From JAVWHX01 sp036639875 (lineage in GTDB: Bacteria; Bacillota_I; Bacilli_A; Erysipelotrichales; Coprobacillaceae), in assembly GCA_036639875.1 (NCBI GenBank), contig JAVWHX010000006.1, positions 1 through 53,598 on the forward strand: a DNA stretch of 53,598 nucleotides, written 5' to 3'. Below, one piece after another: positions 1-10,700 of this stretch; position 1 is the stretch's first letter; each line of letters begins with the position of its first letter. The notes beneath the pieces were generated by a model. The model ran no database searches and had not been told where the DNA came from. It saw only the letters and a list, made by a program, of their open reading frames with translations. Position numbers and translations under genes: made by a program.

Positions 1-3
1 TTG

Positions 4-93
4 TTCAAGTGAAAATTATTGTTTTTTAAGTGAAATTATTTTCAAAATATGAAAACAAAAAAATTAAAGTAAAAACCATCTCTTTTAAAGTAA
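4..93 (+). promoter_or_regulatory. Direct-repeat activator-type sites upstream of GH92 gene
   Basis: Two pairs of AAGT-centred repeats lie here. The first pair (TTCAAGTGAAAATTATT and TTTTAAGTGAAATTATT) has AAGT starting at 7 and 28. The second (TTAAAGTAAAAA and TTTAAAGTAAT) has AAGT at 67 and 88. Both pairs have an exact 21-bp period, two helical turns, which is typical of a dimeric activator on one DNA face. A TATAAT box at 141-146 is the likely -10 of the following gene. The same motif precedes four other genes of the cluster. Confidence 0.6.
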
Positions 94-175
94 TTGGGAA
101 TTGAGTTCATAATTTGAGCTGTGAGATAATCTTAATTGTATATAATGATAGTTGTATACGGAAAGGGAAAAATCT

Positions 176-3100
176 ATGAAGGGAAAAAACAAATTATTTT
201 CGTACGTAGCAACTGGGCTGATTTCAGTTGCAACAATCATTAGTTCGTGTCCAATCAATGCATTGGCAAAAGAAACAAGAGAACAACTGGATAAAGATAA
301 AATTCTTTGGGAAACATCTTTTGAAGATGCTAAGGATTTTAAAGAAACAACAGTTGACTCAGAAAAAGGTTCGGAGAATATTAAAGGATTTGTTGAACCA
401 GAAAAAATTGATGGAGATGTTACAACAAAAGTTAATCTAGGATCAATTACTGGGAGTCCAGACTTTAATGACAATGAAACTAAAGAAAAATTATTTGATG
501 GAAGTACTGGATCTAAGTTTTTAACAAATCCAGGAGCACCAACTGAAGCAAAACCAGTTTTAGTTGAATTTTCATTTGATCAAGCACAAACTTTAGATCG
601 TTATGCAGTTGTTTCAGCAAACGATTCACAAGAACGTGATCCTAAAACTTGGAAGTTTTCTGGTTCAACTGATAAAACAACATGGGTACAATTAGATTCT
701 CAATCTAATCAGACTTTTAGTACTCGTTATGAGAAAAAAGAATACAAAATTGCCACACCAACAGCATACAAATATTATAAAATTGAGATTACAGCAAATG
801 CAGGTAATGGTGGAATGACTCAAATTGCTGATTGGCTAATGGGAACAGGTGAAAAAGCTGTTACAAAAGATTCGATGATGGTTACAAAAATCAGTAATGG
901 TCCAACTGATGCTTGGAATCAGTTAGCGAATAAGGGGTGGACAGGAAGTAAAGCATTAGAAATTTCTGGAACTCACTTAGGAGATAATAAAGCGCATTCA
1001 TGGAATATTCTTTATGATAATCTAGATGTCAAAGTGACTGCAAATACTGCATTAAGTTATCTTATCTTTCCAGGGCTTGTTGAAAGCAAGTATGACTATA
1101 ATTGGACTCAAATGAATATGGCGGTTGATTTAAAATTTAGTGATGGAACATATTTAAGTGAATATAAAATCAAAGACACAAATGGAGATCTTTTAACTCC
1201 TCAAGGACAAGGAGATTCTCATGCCTTAACAACGAATCAATGGAATAGAATTACTGCCCGTTTGGGAGAAGATTCAAGATTAATTGATAAAATAGTTAAA
1301 GAAGTCCTTGTTGCTTATGATAATAAAGATAACAAAGCGACTACTGATGTTGATTTCAAAAATTATTTAGATGATGTTAAAATTTTTGATGAAGCATTAG
1401 AAGAATATGATGATAAAAATCTTGCTGAATATGTTAATATTTTACGTGGGACAAATGACTCACCTAACTTCTCACGTGGTTTAACTGCACCTGCAGTTGC
1501 AAGACCACATGGATTTAATTTCTGGGTACCAGTTACAAATAGTGGTGATAACAAAACATATACTTATCAACAAAATGGAAATACTGGAACACTAAAACAT
1601 ATTTCAGTAAGTCATGAACCAAGTTATTGGGTTGGCGATCGCGGTAACTGGGAATTCATGGTTAATACAAGTATTGATCCTTCAAATACAAAATTATCAA
1701 TAGGATCTAATGAACGTGCTGCTAAGTTTGATCATGAAAATGAAACAGCAAAAGCACATTATTATGGAGTTTCTTTTGATGAAGGAAATGCAAAAGGTTC
1801 GAAAATGGAATTGTCTCCTACAACACATGGGGCAGTTGCTAAATTTAGTTTTACTGATGATGCCTCATACCGTAATGTTGTATTAGATCTTGTTCGTGGA
1901 AGTGGTAAAAACATTACATTAAATGCTGATAAAAAATCATTTACTGCAAAACAAACACCTGATGGTGGTAATGGAATGAAAACAATGTATGTTTATGGTG
2001 AGTTTGATACAGCATGGACTAGCGAACGTTATGGAAATGACTCAAAAAATTCAGCTATTGTTAACTTTGGAACTGAAACAGATGTAGAAATGAAAGTTGC
2101 AACTTCATTTATCAGTCCTGAACAAGCAAAGAAGAATTTGGATCTTGAAATTACAGGGAAATCTTTTGATAAAGTTTATAATGAAGCAAGAGCTGAATGG
2201 AATGATAAATTAGATGTTATAACAGTGAAAGCAACTCATGAAGAAAAAGTCACTCTTTATTCTAATTTATATCGTATGTTTATTTATCCAAACTTATTAT
2301 CAGAAAATACTGGAACAAATGAAAATCCAGTTATGCAATATAAGAGTACTGTAAGTGATGATGTGAAAACTGGAACATTATATTATAATAATGGTTTCTG
2401 GGATACTTATCATACAACATGGGCTGGTTATGAATTGTTAACACCAGGAAAATATGAAGAAATGTTAGATGGTCTTGTAGAGCATTATAATGATGGGGAA
2501 TGGGTTCCTAGATGGGTTGCTCCAGGTGGAACAAACTCAATGGTAGGAACAAGTTCAGATGTTATTTTTGGTGATGCTGCTGCAAAAGGTGCTGACTTTG
2601 ATTTAGAAAAAGCATATCAATCTGCTTTAAAGAATGCATCTGTAGTTAACACAGAAAACTTAACAAAAGGTGGGAGAGCGGAATTAGATACTTCTATCTT
2701 TAGAGGATATACAACAAATAGAACTGGAGAAGGTTTCTCTTGGTCTATGGAAGGATATATCAATGATTATGGTATTTCACAAATGGCAACACGTCTTGCT
2801 AAGGAAGCAAGAGCTGCTGGAAATGAAGAAAAAGCAAAAACTTATGATGATGAAGCTGCTTATTATAAGAATAGAGCTTTAAACTATGTTAACTTATTTG
2901 ATGGTTCTGCAGAAAATCCTGAAGATAAGTGGTTTAAAGGAAAGAATGATAAGGGTGAATGGTCACAAGGTGATAGTTTTGATCCAACATTCTGGGGTAA
3001 TGACTATACTGAAACTGATGCTTACAATATGACAGTTACTGTACCTCAAGATGGTTATGGACTTGCTAACCTATATGGTGGAGCGGATGCTTTAGCAAAG

Positions 3101-6100
3101 AGAATAGATACAATTTTTAATACACCAGGTACATACAATGGTTATGGTGCTTCTAATGGTGTTGGTGGTATCCATGAACAACGTGAAGCGCGTGAAGTTA
3201 AACTTGGACAGTATGGTCAAAGTAACCAACCTTCACATGGTATTATCTATATGTATAACTATGCAGAACAACCTTGGAAAACGCAAGAATATGTTCGTAG
3301 TGTTTTAGATAGATGTTATGTAGGTTCTGATTTCGGTCAAGGTTATTTAGGTGATGAAGATAATGGTGAAATGAGTGGTTGGTATATTTTATCAGCACTT
3401 GGGTTCTTCCCAGTTAATATGGGTAGTGGACAATATGCAATTGGTTCACCATTATATGAAGAAGCAACTCTTCATATAGAAAATGGCAAAACATTAACAA
3501 TTACTGCTAATAACAATAGTACTGAAAATATTTATGTACAATCAATGCAAGTTAATGGAAAAGCTTATAACTCAAGCTTTATTGATTCAAGTGTTTTAAC
3601 AAAAGGTGGAACTATTAATTTTGAAATGGATTCTACACCAAATAAAAATTGGGGAACTGATAAAACTGGTGTTGCATCTTTAACTCAAGGAGATGATATG
3701 CCTAATCCTAGAGAAGATTTAACAACATCAAGTTTACTTGTTAATGAAAAACTTGTGTTAGATCCTACTCAAGATGCAGTAAGTGGTGCTAATGTCAATG
3801 ACATTAAAAATTTATTTGATAATAACTCAAATAATGTTGCGACATTTACTAATGATACATCTCTATATTATAGCTTTATGATGCCAGTAAAAGTTGATAT
3901 GTTGACGTTAACTTCAACAAAGAATAAACAAGCTGATGCACCAAAAGAATTTGTTTTATCTGGTTCAACTGATGGTAAAGATTGGGGTGAATTAACAAAG
4001 AAAACTGGTGTTGAATTTAAATGGGGTCGTTATACACGTCCATTTAGTATTGATAATAAAGATGTTGGATATCAATACTATAAATTAGATTTAAAAGGTG
4101 GAACAACACTTTCAGAAGTAGAATTACTTGGACAAAGTGATGATACATCTTCTATTGATAAAGCTCTTTTATCTAAAGTTATTTTAAGAGCAAAAGCAAT
4201 TGATCAAACAGGAATGGTTGATCAAGTTAAGACAATTTTAAATGATGGTATTAACACTGCTCAAGCAATTGTTGATAAGAGTAGTGCAACACACGAAGAA
4301 ATTGTAAAAGCATACAATGATTTACAAGTCATTATTAAACGTGTTGAAAATGTTCGTGATGGTTTAATTAAAATTGAAGCTGAAACATATGATGAATCAC
4401 ATTCTTCAATTGCTAATGACGGCCCTAATATTGGTGGTGTTAAGAAAAACACATGGGTAGGTTATAAAGATGCAACTTTCACACAAAAACCAACTCAATT
4501 AGAAGTGAGATATGCAGCCCAAGATAGTGATGCATGTGCAAAAGGAAAAATTGAGGTAAGATTAGATTCTCGTGAAGGGGAGGCTTTATTTAGTGTTGAT
4601 ACTACAAAAACAGGTGGATGGAGCAATTATGTAACAACAACTGTTGATATACCTGATGCTGTTCAAGAACAATTTAAAGGTATACATAATGTTTATTTCA
4701 CATTTGTAGGAAACGATCCTGTGGATGATAAAATGACATATGTAGCAAATGTTGATTACTTTACATTTGTTTCAAAGGTTGCTGTAACAGCAATAGCTAC
4801 AGGAAAAGGTAAAATTACAACAACTGATTTAAATGTTGCTTATGGTAGTGATCTTGATATTGAATTCGCTGCTGATGAAGGTTATAAAGCAATTGAAGTT
4901 AAAGTTGATGGAAAAGCTATTGAAGATTATGTTCCTGGAACAAATAAAATCACTTTATCTAATGTTAAGAAAGAAATTAATGTTGAAGTTATCTTTGCAG
5001 AAGATAAAGATTTCAATCTTTCACTAAATGGTGGTAGTATTGAAGGAGCAATGGTTAAGTTCTTAGATAAAGAAGGAAAAACTGTATCTCAGGCAAAAGC
5101 AGGTGAACTTGTATCAATTCAAGTTTCAGATGTTGCGTTTGATAAAGTTCTTGGAAGCGTTGAAGTTAATGGTGAAAAGATTACAATGGCAGCAATGAAT
5201 AGTGCTGAGACTAAAAATTATGTTGGACAATTTACTATGCCATATGATGAAGTTAATATTAAGGTGTTATTAACAACGTTAACAACTTATTCAGTAACAA
5301 CTACTAATCCTGAAAATGGAAAGATAGAAGCTATTGGAACTGTTGATGGTAAAGTTGTAGAGAACGATTCATTAGAAATCAAAGTAACACCTAACAAAGA
5401 TTACAAAGTTTTAAAACTACTTATTGATGGAAAAGAAGTTCAATTTACAACTAATGAAAATGGTATTGCAACATATACAATCGATAAAGTTACTAAAGAT
5501 ATCACTATAACAGCAACTATCTTACCAGTAAGAGATACTGCTGATTTAGAATCATTAGTAAAACAATCAAAAGAATTGATTGAAGAAGCTAAAAAACAAG
5601 GTGTTGAAGTTAATGGTTTAGAAAAAGCTGTTATTGATGCTCAAAAAGTTATTGATGACGAAACATTGACACAGGAAGAAGTCAATAAGGCTGCTCAAAA
5701 AATTCGTCTAGAATTATTCAAACTTTATATAAATGTATATATTTCTGAAAATGAAAATATAGATTATAGTCAATATACTGATGAATCAGTTACAAAATAT
5801 AAAGCTGTTCTAAAAGAAGCTAAAGATTTATTAAACAAAACTGATGTTTCTGAAACTGATTTAGCTTTAATGGTTCTTAAATTAAGTGAAGCTGATAGCT
5901 TATTAGTTAGAAAGCCAGTTATTGATGATAATGGCGGAGATAATTCTAATCAAGGTGGAACAACTCAACCAGGACAAGGTGGAGGTAATACTCCAGGTCA
6001 AGGTGGAACAACTCCTGATAAGAAACCAACTCAACCAGGAACAGTAACGACTAATGATTCAACAGAATATAGTTTATATGTTGTTGGAGTTTTGGTTGCA

Positions 6101-6142
6101 ATTGCTGGAATTGCTATGGTTTTAAAAAGAAAAAAAGATTAA
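176..6142 (+). CDS. Surface-anchored GH92 family alpha-mannosidase, multimodular
   Basis: About 1988 residues. ATG 176 is preferred to an in-frame TTG at 152 because the GAAAGGGAA ribosome site (161-169) precedes it. Order of parts: signal peptide (about 1-32); an F5/8C-like domain (about 85-225); GH92 N-domain and catalytic barrel (about 430-1150) with WDTYHTTWAG near 740, TETDAY near 944 and GDEDNGEMSGWY near 1058, the calcium/catalytic-base loop of the family; a second F5/8C-like domain (about 1185-1320); FIVAR-like helices; a CBM6-like module (about 1397-1535); InlB-type beta repeats; FIVAR repeats; a Gly/Gln/Pro linker; and a TM segment with KRKKD tail. GH92 enzymes are calcium-dependent exo-alpha-mannosidases that trim N-glycans or mannans; the linkage cannot be read from the sequence. 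The protein has no LPXTG, only TVTTND before the TM. It probably works outside the cell, releasing mannose from host or yeast glycans. Confidence 0.9.
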   Translation: MKGKNKLFSYVATGLISVATIISSCPINALAKETREQLDKDKILWETSFEDAKDFKETTVDSEKGSENIKGFVEPEKIDGDVTTKVNLGSITGSPDFNDNETKEKLFDGSTGSKFLTNPGAPTEAKPVLVEFSFDQAQTLDRYAVVSANDSQERDPKTWKFSGSTDKTTWVQLDSQSNQTFSTRYEKKEYKIATPTAYKYYKIEITANAGNGGMTQIADWLMGTGEKAVTKDSMMVTKISNGPTDAWNQLANKGWTGSKALEISGTHLGDNKAHSWNILYDNLDVKVTANTALSYLIFPGLVESKYDYNWTQMNMAVDLKFSDGTYLSEYKIKDTNGDLLTPQGQGDSHALTTNQWNRITARLGEDSRLIDKIVKEVLVAYDNKDNKATTDVDFKNYLDDVKIFDEALEEYDDKNLAEYVNILRGTNDSPNFSRGLTAPAVARPHGFNFWVPVTNSGDNKTYTYQQNGNTGTLKHISVSHEPSYWVGDRGNWEFMVNTSIDPSNTKLSIGSNERAAKFDHENETAKAHYYGVSFDEGNAKGSKMELSPTTHGAVAKFSFTDDASYRNVVLDLVRGSGKNITLNADKKSFTAKQTPDGGNGMKTMYVYGEFDTAWTSERYGNDSKNSAIVNFGTETDVEMKVATSFISPEQAKKNLDLEITGKSFDKVYNEARAEWNDKLDVITVKATHEEKVTLYSNLYRMFIYPNLLSENTGTNENPVMQYKSTVSDDVKTGTLYYNNGFWDTYHTTWAGYELLTPGKYEEMLDGLVEHYNDGEWVPRWVAPGGTNSMVGTSSDVIFGDAAAKGADFDLEKAYQSALKNASVVNTENLTKGGRAELDTSIFRGYTTNRTGEGFSWSMEGYINDYGISQMATRLAKEARAAGNEEKAKTYDDEAAYYKNRALNYVNLFDGSAENPEDKWFKGKNDKGEWSQGDSFDPTFWGNDYTETDAYNMTVTVPQDGYGLANLYGGADALAKRIDTIFNTPGTYNGYGASNGVGGIHEQREAREVKLGQYGQSNQPSHGIIYMYNYAEQPWKTQEYVRSVLDRCYVGSDFGQGYLGDEDNGEMSGWYILSALGFFPVNMGSGQYAIGSPLYEEATLHIENGKTLTITANNNSTENIYVQSMQVNGKAYNSSFIDSSVLTKGGTINFEMDSTPNKNWGTDKTGVASLTQGDDMPNPREDLTTSSLLVNEKLVLDPTQDAVSGANVNDIKNLFDNNSNNVATFTNDTSLYYSFMMPVKVDMLTLTSTKNKQADAPKEFVLSGSTDGKDWGELTKKTGVEFKWGRYTRPFSIDNKDVGYQYYKLDLKGGTTLSEVELLGQSDDTSSIDKALLSKVILRAKAIDQTGMVDQVKTILNDGINTAQAIVDKSSATHEEIVKAYNDLQVIIKRVENVRDGLIKIEAETYDESHSSIANDGPNIGGVKKNTWVGYKDATFTQKPTQLEVRYAAQDSDACAKGKIEVRLDSREGEALFSVDTTKTGGWSNYVTTTVDIPDAVQEQFKGIHNVYFTFVGNDPVDDKMTYVANVDYFTFVSKVAVTAIATGKGKITTTDLNVAYGSDLDIEFAADEGYKAIEVKVDGKAIEDYVPGTNKITLSNVKKEINVEVIFAEDKDFNLSLNGGSIEGAMVKFLDKEGKTVSQAKAGELVSIQVSDVAFDKVLGSVEVNGEKITMAAMNSAETKNYVGQFTMPYDEVNIKVLLTTLTTYSVTTTNPENGKIEAIGTVDGKVVENDSLEIKVTPNKDYKVLKLLIDGKEVQFTTNENGIATYTIDKVTKDITITATILPVRDTADLESLVKQSKELIEEAKKQGVEVNGLEKAVIDAQKVIDDETLTQEEVNKAAQKIRLELFKLYINVYISENENIDYSQYTDESVTKYKAVLKEAKDLLNKTDVSETDLALMVLKLSEADSLLVRKPVIDDNGGDNSNQGGTTQPGQGGGNTPGQGGTTPDKKPTQPGTVTTNDSTEYSLYVVGVLVAIAGIAMVLKRKKD

Positions 6143-6146
6143 TAGA

Positions 6147-6180
6147 TAAAAGATGCTAATCATTAGTGATAAGCATCTTT
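6147..6180. terminator. Bidirectional terminator between GH92 gene and LacI-type gene
   Basis: AAAAGATGCT (6147-6156) is complementary to AGCATCTTTT (6171-6180), a 10-bp stem with A and T tracts on both sides. It serves the two convergent genes and touches the stop of the minus-strand gene. Confidence 0.85.
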
Positions 6181-7187
6181 TACTTTGTCGATTCTCTTTC
6201 AATGATTTGAAGATTAAGCATTGTTGTTTCTGGTGTTGTTGGTTCATGAATCATTTTATGTATTCTTCGAATTGTTTTTTCGGCTAAAACTTTTCTATTG
6301 ATTTCTAATGATGTCAAAGCAGGTGTTACCATTCTAGAAAGAGCCGTATTATCAAAACTTATTATTTTTATATCCTGAGGTATTCTATAACCATTATACT
6401 GCAATGCTTTAATCAGTACTGAAGCATAACAATCATTGGCACAAATAAATGCTTCTGGCATTTGAGGATATGTCGATAATATGTTTTGAATAAATTGATA
6501 ATCTTTATCAGCAGTTGCTTCTTCAATTCCTTTGATTAAATGTATAGGGTTTTCTTGTTCTTCTTTGAAGTGTTCTTTAAGACATTGTAAATAACCTTTA
6601 TATCTTTTTTTATAATTGTTAGAAATACTGATTTCTCCAATAAACCCAATATTTCTTATCCCTTTTTTTATTAAGTATTCACAAGAAATATAACCACCTA
6701 AAAAATCATTAGCAATAACTGTATCAATATTAAAATTAGATATAGAATGATTGACACAGATAATCTCTTGAATATAAAGCTTTAAACTGTATATCATTTC
6801 TTTTGTTACATTTCCTAATGTAATAACTCCAGCAACATGATAATCTAAAATCGCTTTAGGTATACGAAATGATTCATAGTCATAAAACTCAGTAATTGTA
6901 CGATATCCAAATATTTCAGCTTCTTTTCTAATTTCGTTAATTAAATCAGTATAGAAGTAAATATCATTTATTTTTCTTCCATCAAACAAAATAATTAATG
7001 TTCTATTCTTTATTGTCTTTTTAACACTTAGTTTTTTTATTGGATAATTGAGTACAACAGCAACTTCTAAGATTTGATGTCTAAGTTCATTAGAAACTCC
7101 TTCTTTGTCGTTGAGAGCAAGTGATACTGCATTAACAGAGATGTTTAGTTGCTTTGCAATATCTTGCATTGTAATTTTCCTTCCCAT
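6180..7187 (-). CDS. LacI-family transcriptional regulator
   Basis: 335 residues, the normal length for LacI/GalR. The N-terminal helix-turn-helix (ITMQDIAKQLNISVNAVSLA, then LNDKEGVS) is followed by a periplasmic-binding-protein-like sugar sensor ending in the usual LTSLEINRKVLAEKTIRRI segment. A good Shine-Dalgarno (complement of TCCTCCCTTT, 7191-7200) fixes the start. It faces the remnant gene at 7431 and is convergent to the GH92 gene. Its HTH is close to that of the second LacI protein at 14288, so the two are paralogues. The ligand is probably a sugar released by the neighbouring surface enzymes. Whether it represses or activates cannot be told. An imperfect inverted repeat (TATTCACT 7241, AGTGAATA 7272) in its own promoter region could be its operator. 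Confidence 0.88.
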   Translation of the reverse strand: MGRKITMQDIAKQLNISVNAVSLALNDKEGVSNELRHQILEVAVVLNYPIKKLSVKKTIKNRTLIILFDGRKINDIYFYTDLINEIRKEAEIFGYRTITEFYDYESFRIPKAILDYHVAGVITLGNVTKEMIYSLKLYIQEIICVNHSISNFNIDTVIANDFLGGYISCEYLIKKGIRNIGFIGEISISNNYKKRYKGYLQCLKEHFKEEQENPIHLIKGIEEATADKDYQFIQNILSTYPQMPEAFICANDCYASVLIKALQYNGYRIPQDIKIISFDNTALSRMVTPALTSLEINRKVLAEKTIRRIHKMIHEPTTPETTMLNLQIIERESTK

Positions 7188-7338
7188 TATTCCTCCCTTT
7201 CCTATTAAAAAAAATTATAACATTTTATAATAGTAACTTCTATTCACTATCAGTGTTATTGGATGAAAAAAAGTGAATAAATGGTCATGTTGAAAATAAA
7301 TATTATATTTTGTACTTATTGATGTGACTAGATAGAAT

Positions 7339-7402
7339 GTTCAAGTAAAATTCATATTTATTCAAGTAATGGCTAATTGTAGTAAGTAAACTTTCTTGTA
7401 AT
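7339..7402 (+). promoter_or_regulatory. TTCAAGTAA direct repeats and -10 upstream of remnant gene
   Basis: TTCAAGTAAAA (7340) and TTCAAGTAAT (7361) are spaced exactly 21 bp. A third, weaker AAGTAAA lies at 7384. A TGTAATAAT box (7397-7405) follows, closely resembling the TGTAATAAT box at 12828 upstream of the GH1 gene. This gives an activated-promoter layout that has survived although the gene it drives is gutted. Confidence 0.6.
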
Positions 7403-7430
7403 AATTAAAGATATAAAGGAGGGCAATCTA

Positions 7431-7649
7431 ATGAGAAAGAAACAGATTTTTTGTTTTTTAGCTAGTATTGGTATGATGATCACAACATTAACTCCAGTTT
7501 ATGCTCAAAGTAAAACTGTTGGGAAAAACCTAAAGCAGGTCAGTGTTGAAACAATTGAGAAGATAAAAAGAAAGGTGCTATTTCATGTTAGGAGTAGCAC
7601 CTTTTGCCTATGTTTTAAATATTTAGAATTATACGATAGATTGGTTTGA
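7431..7649 (+). pseudogene. Remnant of a secreted protein gene: signal peptide only
   Basis: There is a strong ribosome site (AAAGGAGGG) and an ATG followed by a clean signal peptide: MRKK, then FCFLASIGMMITTLTP, ending VYAQS. After about 45 residues the frame runs straight through a rho-independent terminator (7571-7605) and ends at 7649 in sequence with no protein character. The simplest reading is that the body of a large surface protein has been deleted, leaving promoter, signal peptide and terminator. A short secreted peptide of about 20 residues after cleavage cannot be excluded. The family of the lost gene cannot be told. Confidence 0.6.
7571..7605 (+). terminator. Rho-independent terminator inside remnant gene
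   Basis: AAAGGTGCTA (7571-7580) pairs with TAGCACCTTT (7595-7604), a perfect 10-bp stem followed by a short T run. Confidence 0.85.
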
Positions 7650-7670
7650 AATAAGTATCTAACAAAGAAA

Positions 7671-7704
7671 CCCTAAGAAGATTAAGACTCAATTCTTCTT
7701 AGGG
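7671..7704 (-). terminator. Terminator of the GxGYxYP surface-protein gene
   Basis: CCCTAAGAAGA (7671-7681) is complementary to TCTTCTTAGGG (7694-7704), an 11-bp stem just after the stop of the minus-strand gene. T-rich sequence follows on the minus strand. Confidence 0.8.
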
Positions 7705-7719
7705 ATAAAAAGTATATAA

Positions 7720-10700
7720 CTATTTATTTGCTTTTTTTCTCTTTAGTGTTATAAGCGCTACAAGGCTAAACCTGAATAAACATAATGATGAATATATGTG
7801 ATTATTATCATTAGTGATGACATTACTTGAAGTAGAATCATCTGGTTGTGGTTGAATTGTTGGCGGATTGCTTTTTTTAACGAGTTTGTCTTGAGCAGAC
7901 TTTAAGAGCGACATTGTTTCATTAACTTGTTGTTGTGTAGCATTGTCATTATCTAAAATTGTTTTTGCTATAGAAAGCGCATCTTTGAGACTTTGGATAC
8001 TTGATTCTGTATATTCTGAAAGATTTTTAGATTCAAGTTTAGTATAAATCTCATTTAATTCATTTTTTTGTGCTTTCGTTTGTAACTTAGAAACTCCTTC
8101 GTTTAATTCTTTTACAATAAGGTCAACATCACTTTGTGAAACGTTTGCATCTTTTAATATACCTTTAGCTTTATCTACAGTTATATTGAGTTGTTTTAAA
8201 GAATTAGGGGTATATAAAGATAAATCTTTTTTATTAATTTCTTCAAGTAAGCTTTGTAATACATTAATGTCTGCTTTTTTCTGTAAGTCATTAATTGCTG
8301 TTTCTAAACTTAACTTGATTTCATCAACTTCACGCTGTCTTAAGCTATCATTTGTAAGAGCGGAATTAGCTTTTGATAATTCATCATTTAATTTTTTTAC
8401 AGTTAAAGGAGTGTAGAGAGTTAAGTCTTTCTTTGCTACTTCTTTTATTGTTAAGTCTAATGCTACTTTTGAAGATGGTATTCCTAATACTTTAACAATT
8501 ATTTTAGATGTTTGAGCCGATTCATTTGTATTTCTTTGCTTTGTTTGCTTAGTGACTGATAATATAACCTCGACATCTGTATCAATGCCTAAAGCATCAA
8601 TTTCACCATCTTTGTTAATGATATCTGGATGACTTGATTCATGAATACTTAAATCAAATCCGTCAATCTTAGGAAGGTTTAGTTTTTCCTGAGCAAGTTT
8701 AGGAGAATCTATATGAATAATTCCTTTAGAGATATCTTGACTGGTAAATCCACTTTCCAATGTATCAGTATAAATAATTTCTCCTATTAACATTTGGTAG
8801 TCAGTTTCAAATGCATATCCTTTTGTTTGGTTTTTATAACCAGTATAGATACTGTATGTTTCACCAGCTGGAATTGTATGTTCAACAGGTGGGAGAGAAC
8901 CGTCTAATGTTTTTATAGTAATTTTTATATCTTTGATTGTTGGATTATGAACTTTAAAACTTTTTACTGTAGTTGGAGTATTAAAATTAAATGCTTTCTC
9001 TGTTGTCTGTTCATCTCTAAGTTGTACAGCATTACCAGTGATTCCACTCACATTTGATTTTACTTTCCAAAAATCATTTTCAAATGTAACTCTTTCATTA
9101 ATTAAACCATTTGCAAAGTCATTTTCATTAAATTGTGTAAAGTTAATAATTTTATCAGATTCAGGATGGTCTTTTATAAAGACTGGGATAATACTTTCTT
9201 TCCCTAATATATTTACTTTGATTTGAGTTGTCCCGACTGCTAATGCCTTTGCATAATTTTTAGAGTTTATTGAGACAAGGCTTTCATTTTGGCTAGTCCA
9301 TTTTAATGGGAAATGGAGCTCTTGGTTATCTTTATCATAGACTTTAGCATTTAGTGGGATGATATCACCAACATAGCAAGTTAATGCTGTAGGGGAAGTT
9401 TCAATGCGATCTACATTACCTTCTGTGACATATACAAGTACAGATGCAACAAGTCCTTTTGCCTTTGCATAAATGAACGTAGACCCAACTCCAATACCTT
9501 TGATAGAGCCATTATCATTAACTGAAACAATATCATCACGGTCAGTTGACCATTCTATAGTTTCATTATTTATTTTGTTATTATTTTGATCATATAATGA
9601 AGCTGTTAAATCAAGTGATTGATCTTTAGATATGCTTATCTGGCTATTGCTTTGATCGATTTTTAAAACTGTTGGAATAGGTTCTGCTTCTCCATAGACA
9701 AATTCACCAAATGCAACATCAGTGTTTGTTGTTTTGATAACATGGAATGTTTTTTCATTATACCAATTTGTTTTTAAAGTTAATGTTTTTCCTGGATCAA
9801 TTTTGTATATCATTTCTCCATCTGGAGCACCTACTAAAGATATTGTTATAACTTCTTCTGTTGGGTTGTAGGCTTTAATGCTTTTTAAAACAGTTTTGTT
9901 TTTAAATGTAAATGCTTTTTCATACCTTTCATCATCAAGTTTAATAGCATTTCCTTGAATAGTACCTTGTTTTCCATAACCTTTAAAAGACCCACCTTCA
10001 AAAGTTACAATATCTTCAAAGTTTTCAACATATTCTCCTGCCGTAGTACTATCAAATGTTAATTTCGTTCTATCATCTTTTTTAACTGTTAGATTAATGC
10101 TTTTGGAAACATCTTTTGTAAAAGTAGCAAAGACTTTTGTTTTACCACTCTTTATTCCTGTGATATATCCATTGTTGATTGAAGCGATTGTTTCATCTTC
10201 GATACTCCACTGTGGATTAAATCCATAGACTTCATGATTGTCTTTGTCATAAGCTTTAACTGACACTGAGTAAGTATCATTTTCATACATATCTAAACCA
10301 CTAGGATCAATGATTATTCTAGAAATTGAATTAGCAGATTCTAAAACAGTAACTTGAATTTTAGTTTGTATTTCATCATAAGATACAGTTACTTTTGTAA
10401 CGCCAGCTTTTAGACCAGTAATGGTACCATTGTTTACACTGGCAATATTTCCATCTTCTGTATCCCACTTGAATTCAGAAGCATCTAGTGGTTGGCCAAA
10501 TTGATCGTATAGTTGTGCTTTTATGTTTGTAACACCACCAACTGCTGTTGAAAATATAGTTTTGTCTACAGCGATAGAAGATGGTTTGAGTGCTGATACT
10601 TTGACTGAAATATCTATTGATTTATTCTCACAAGATACAGTAATTTTTGTTGCTCCTTCTTTTTTTGCAGTAATTGTTCCATTACTATCTACAGTGACAA

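Noticed and set aside
7241..7279. TATTCACT...AGTGAATA inverted repeat as a certain LacI operator
   Set aside because: The arms are 31 bp apart and no second copy was found at other genes of the locus, so it is mentioned only as a possibility.
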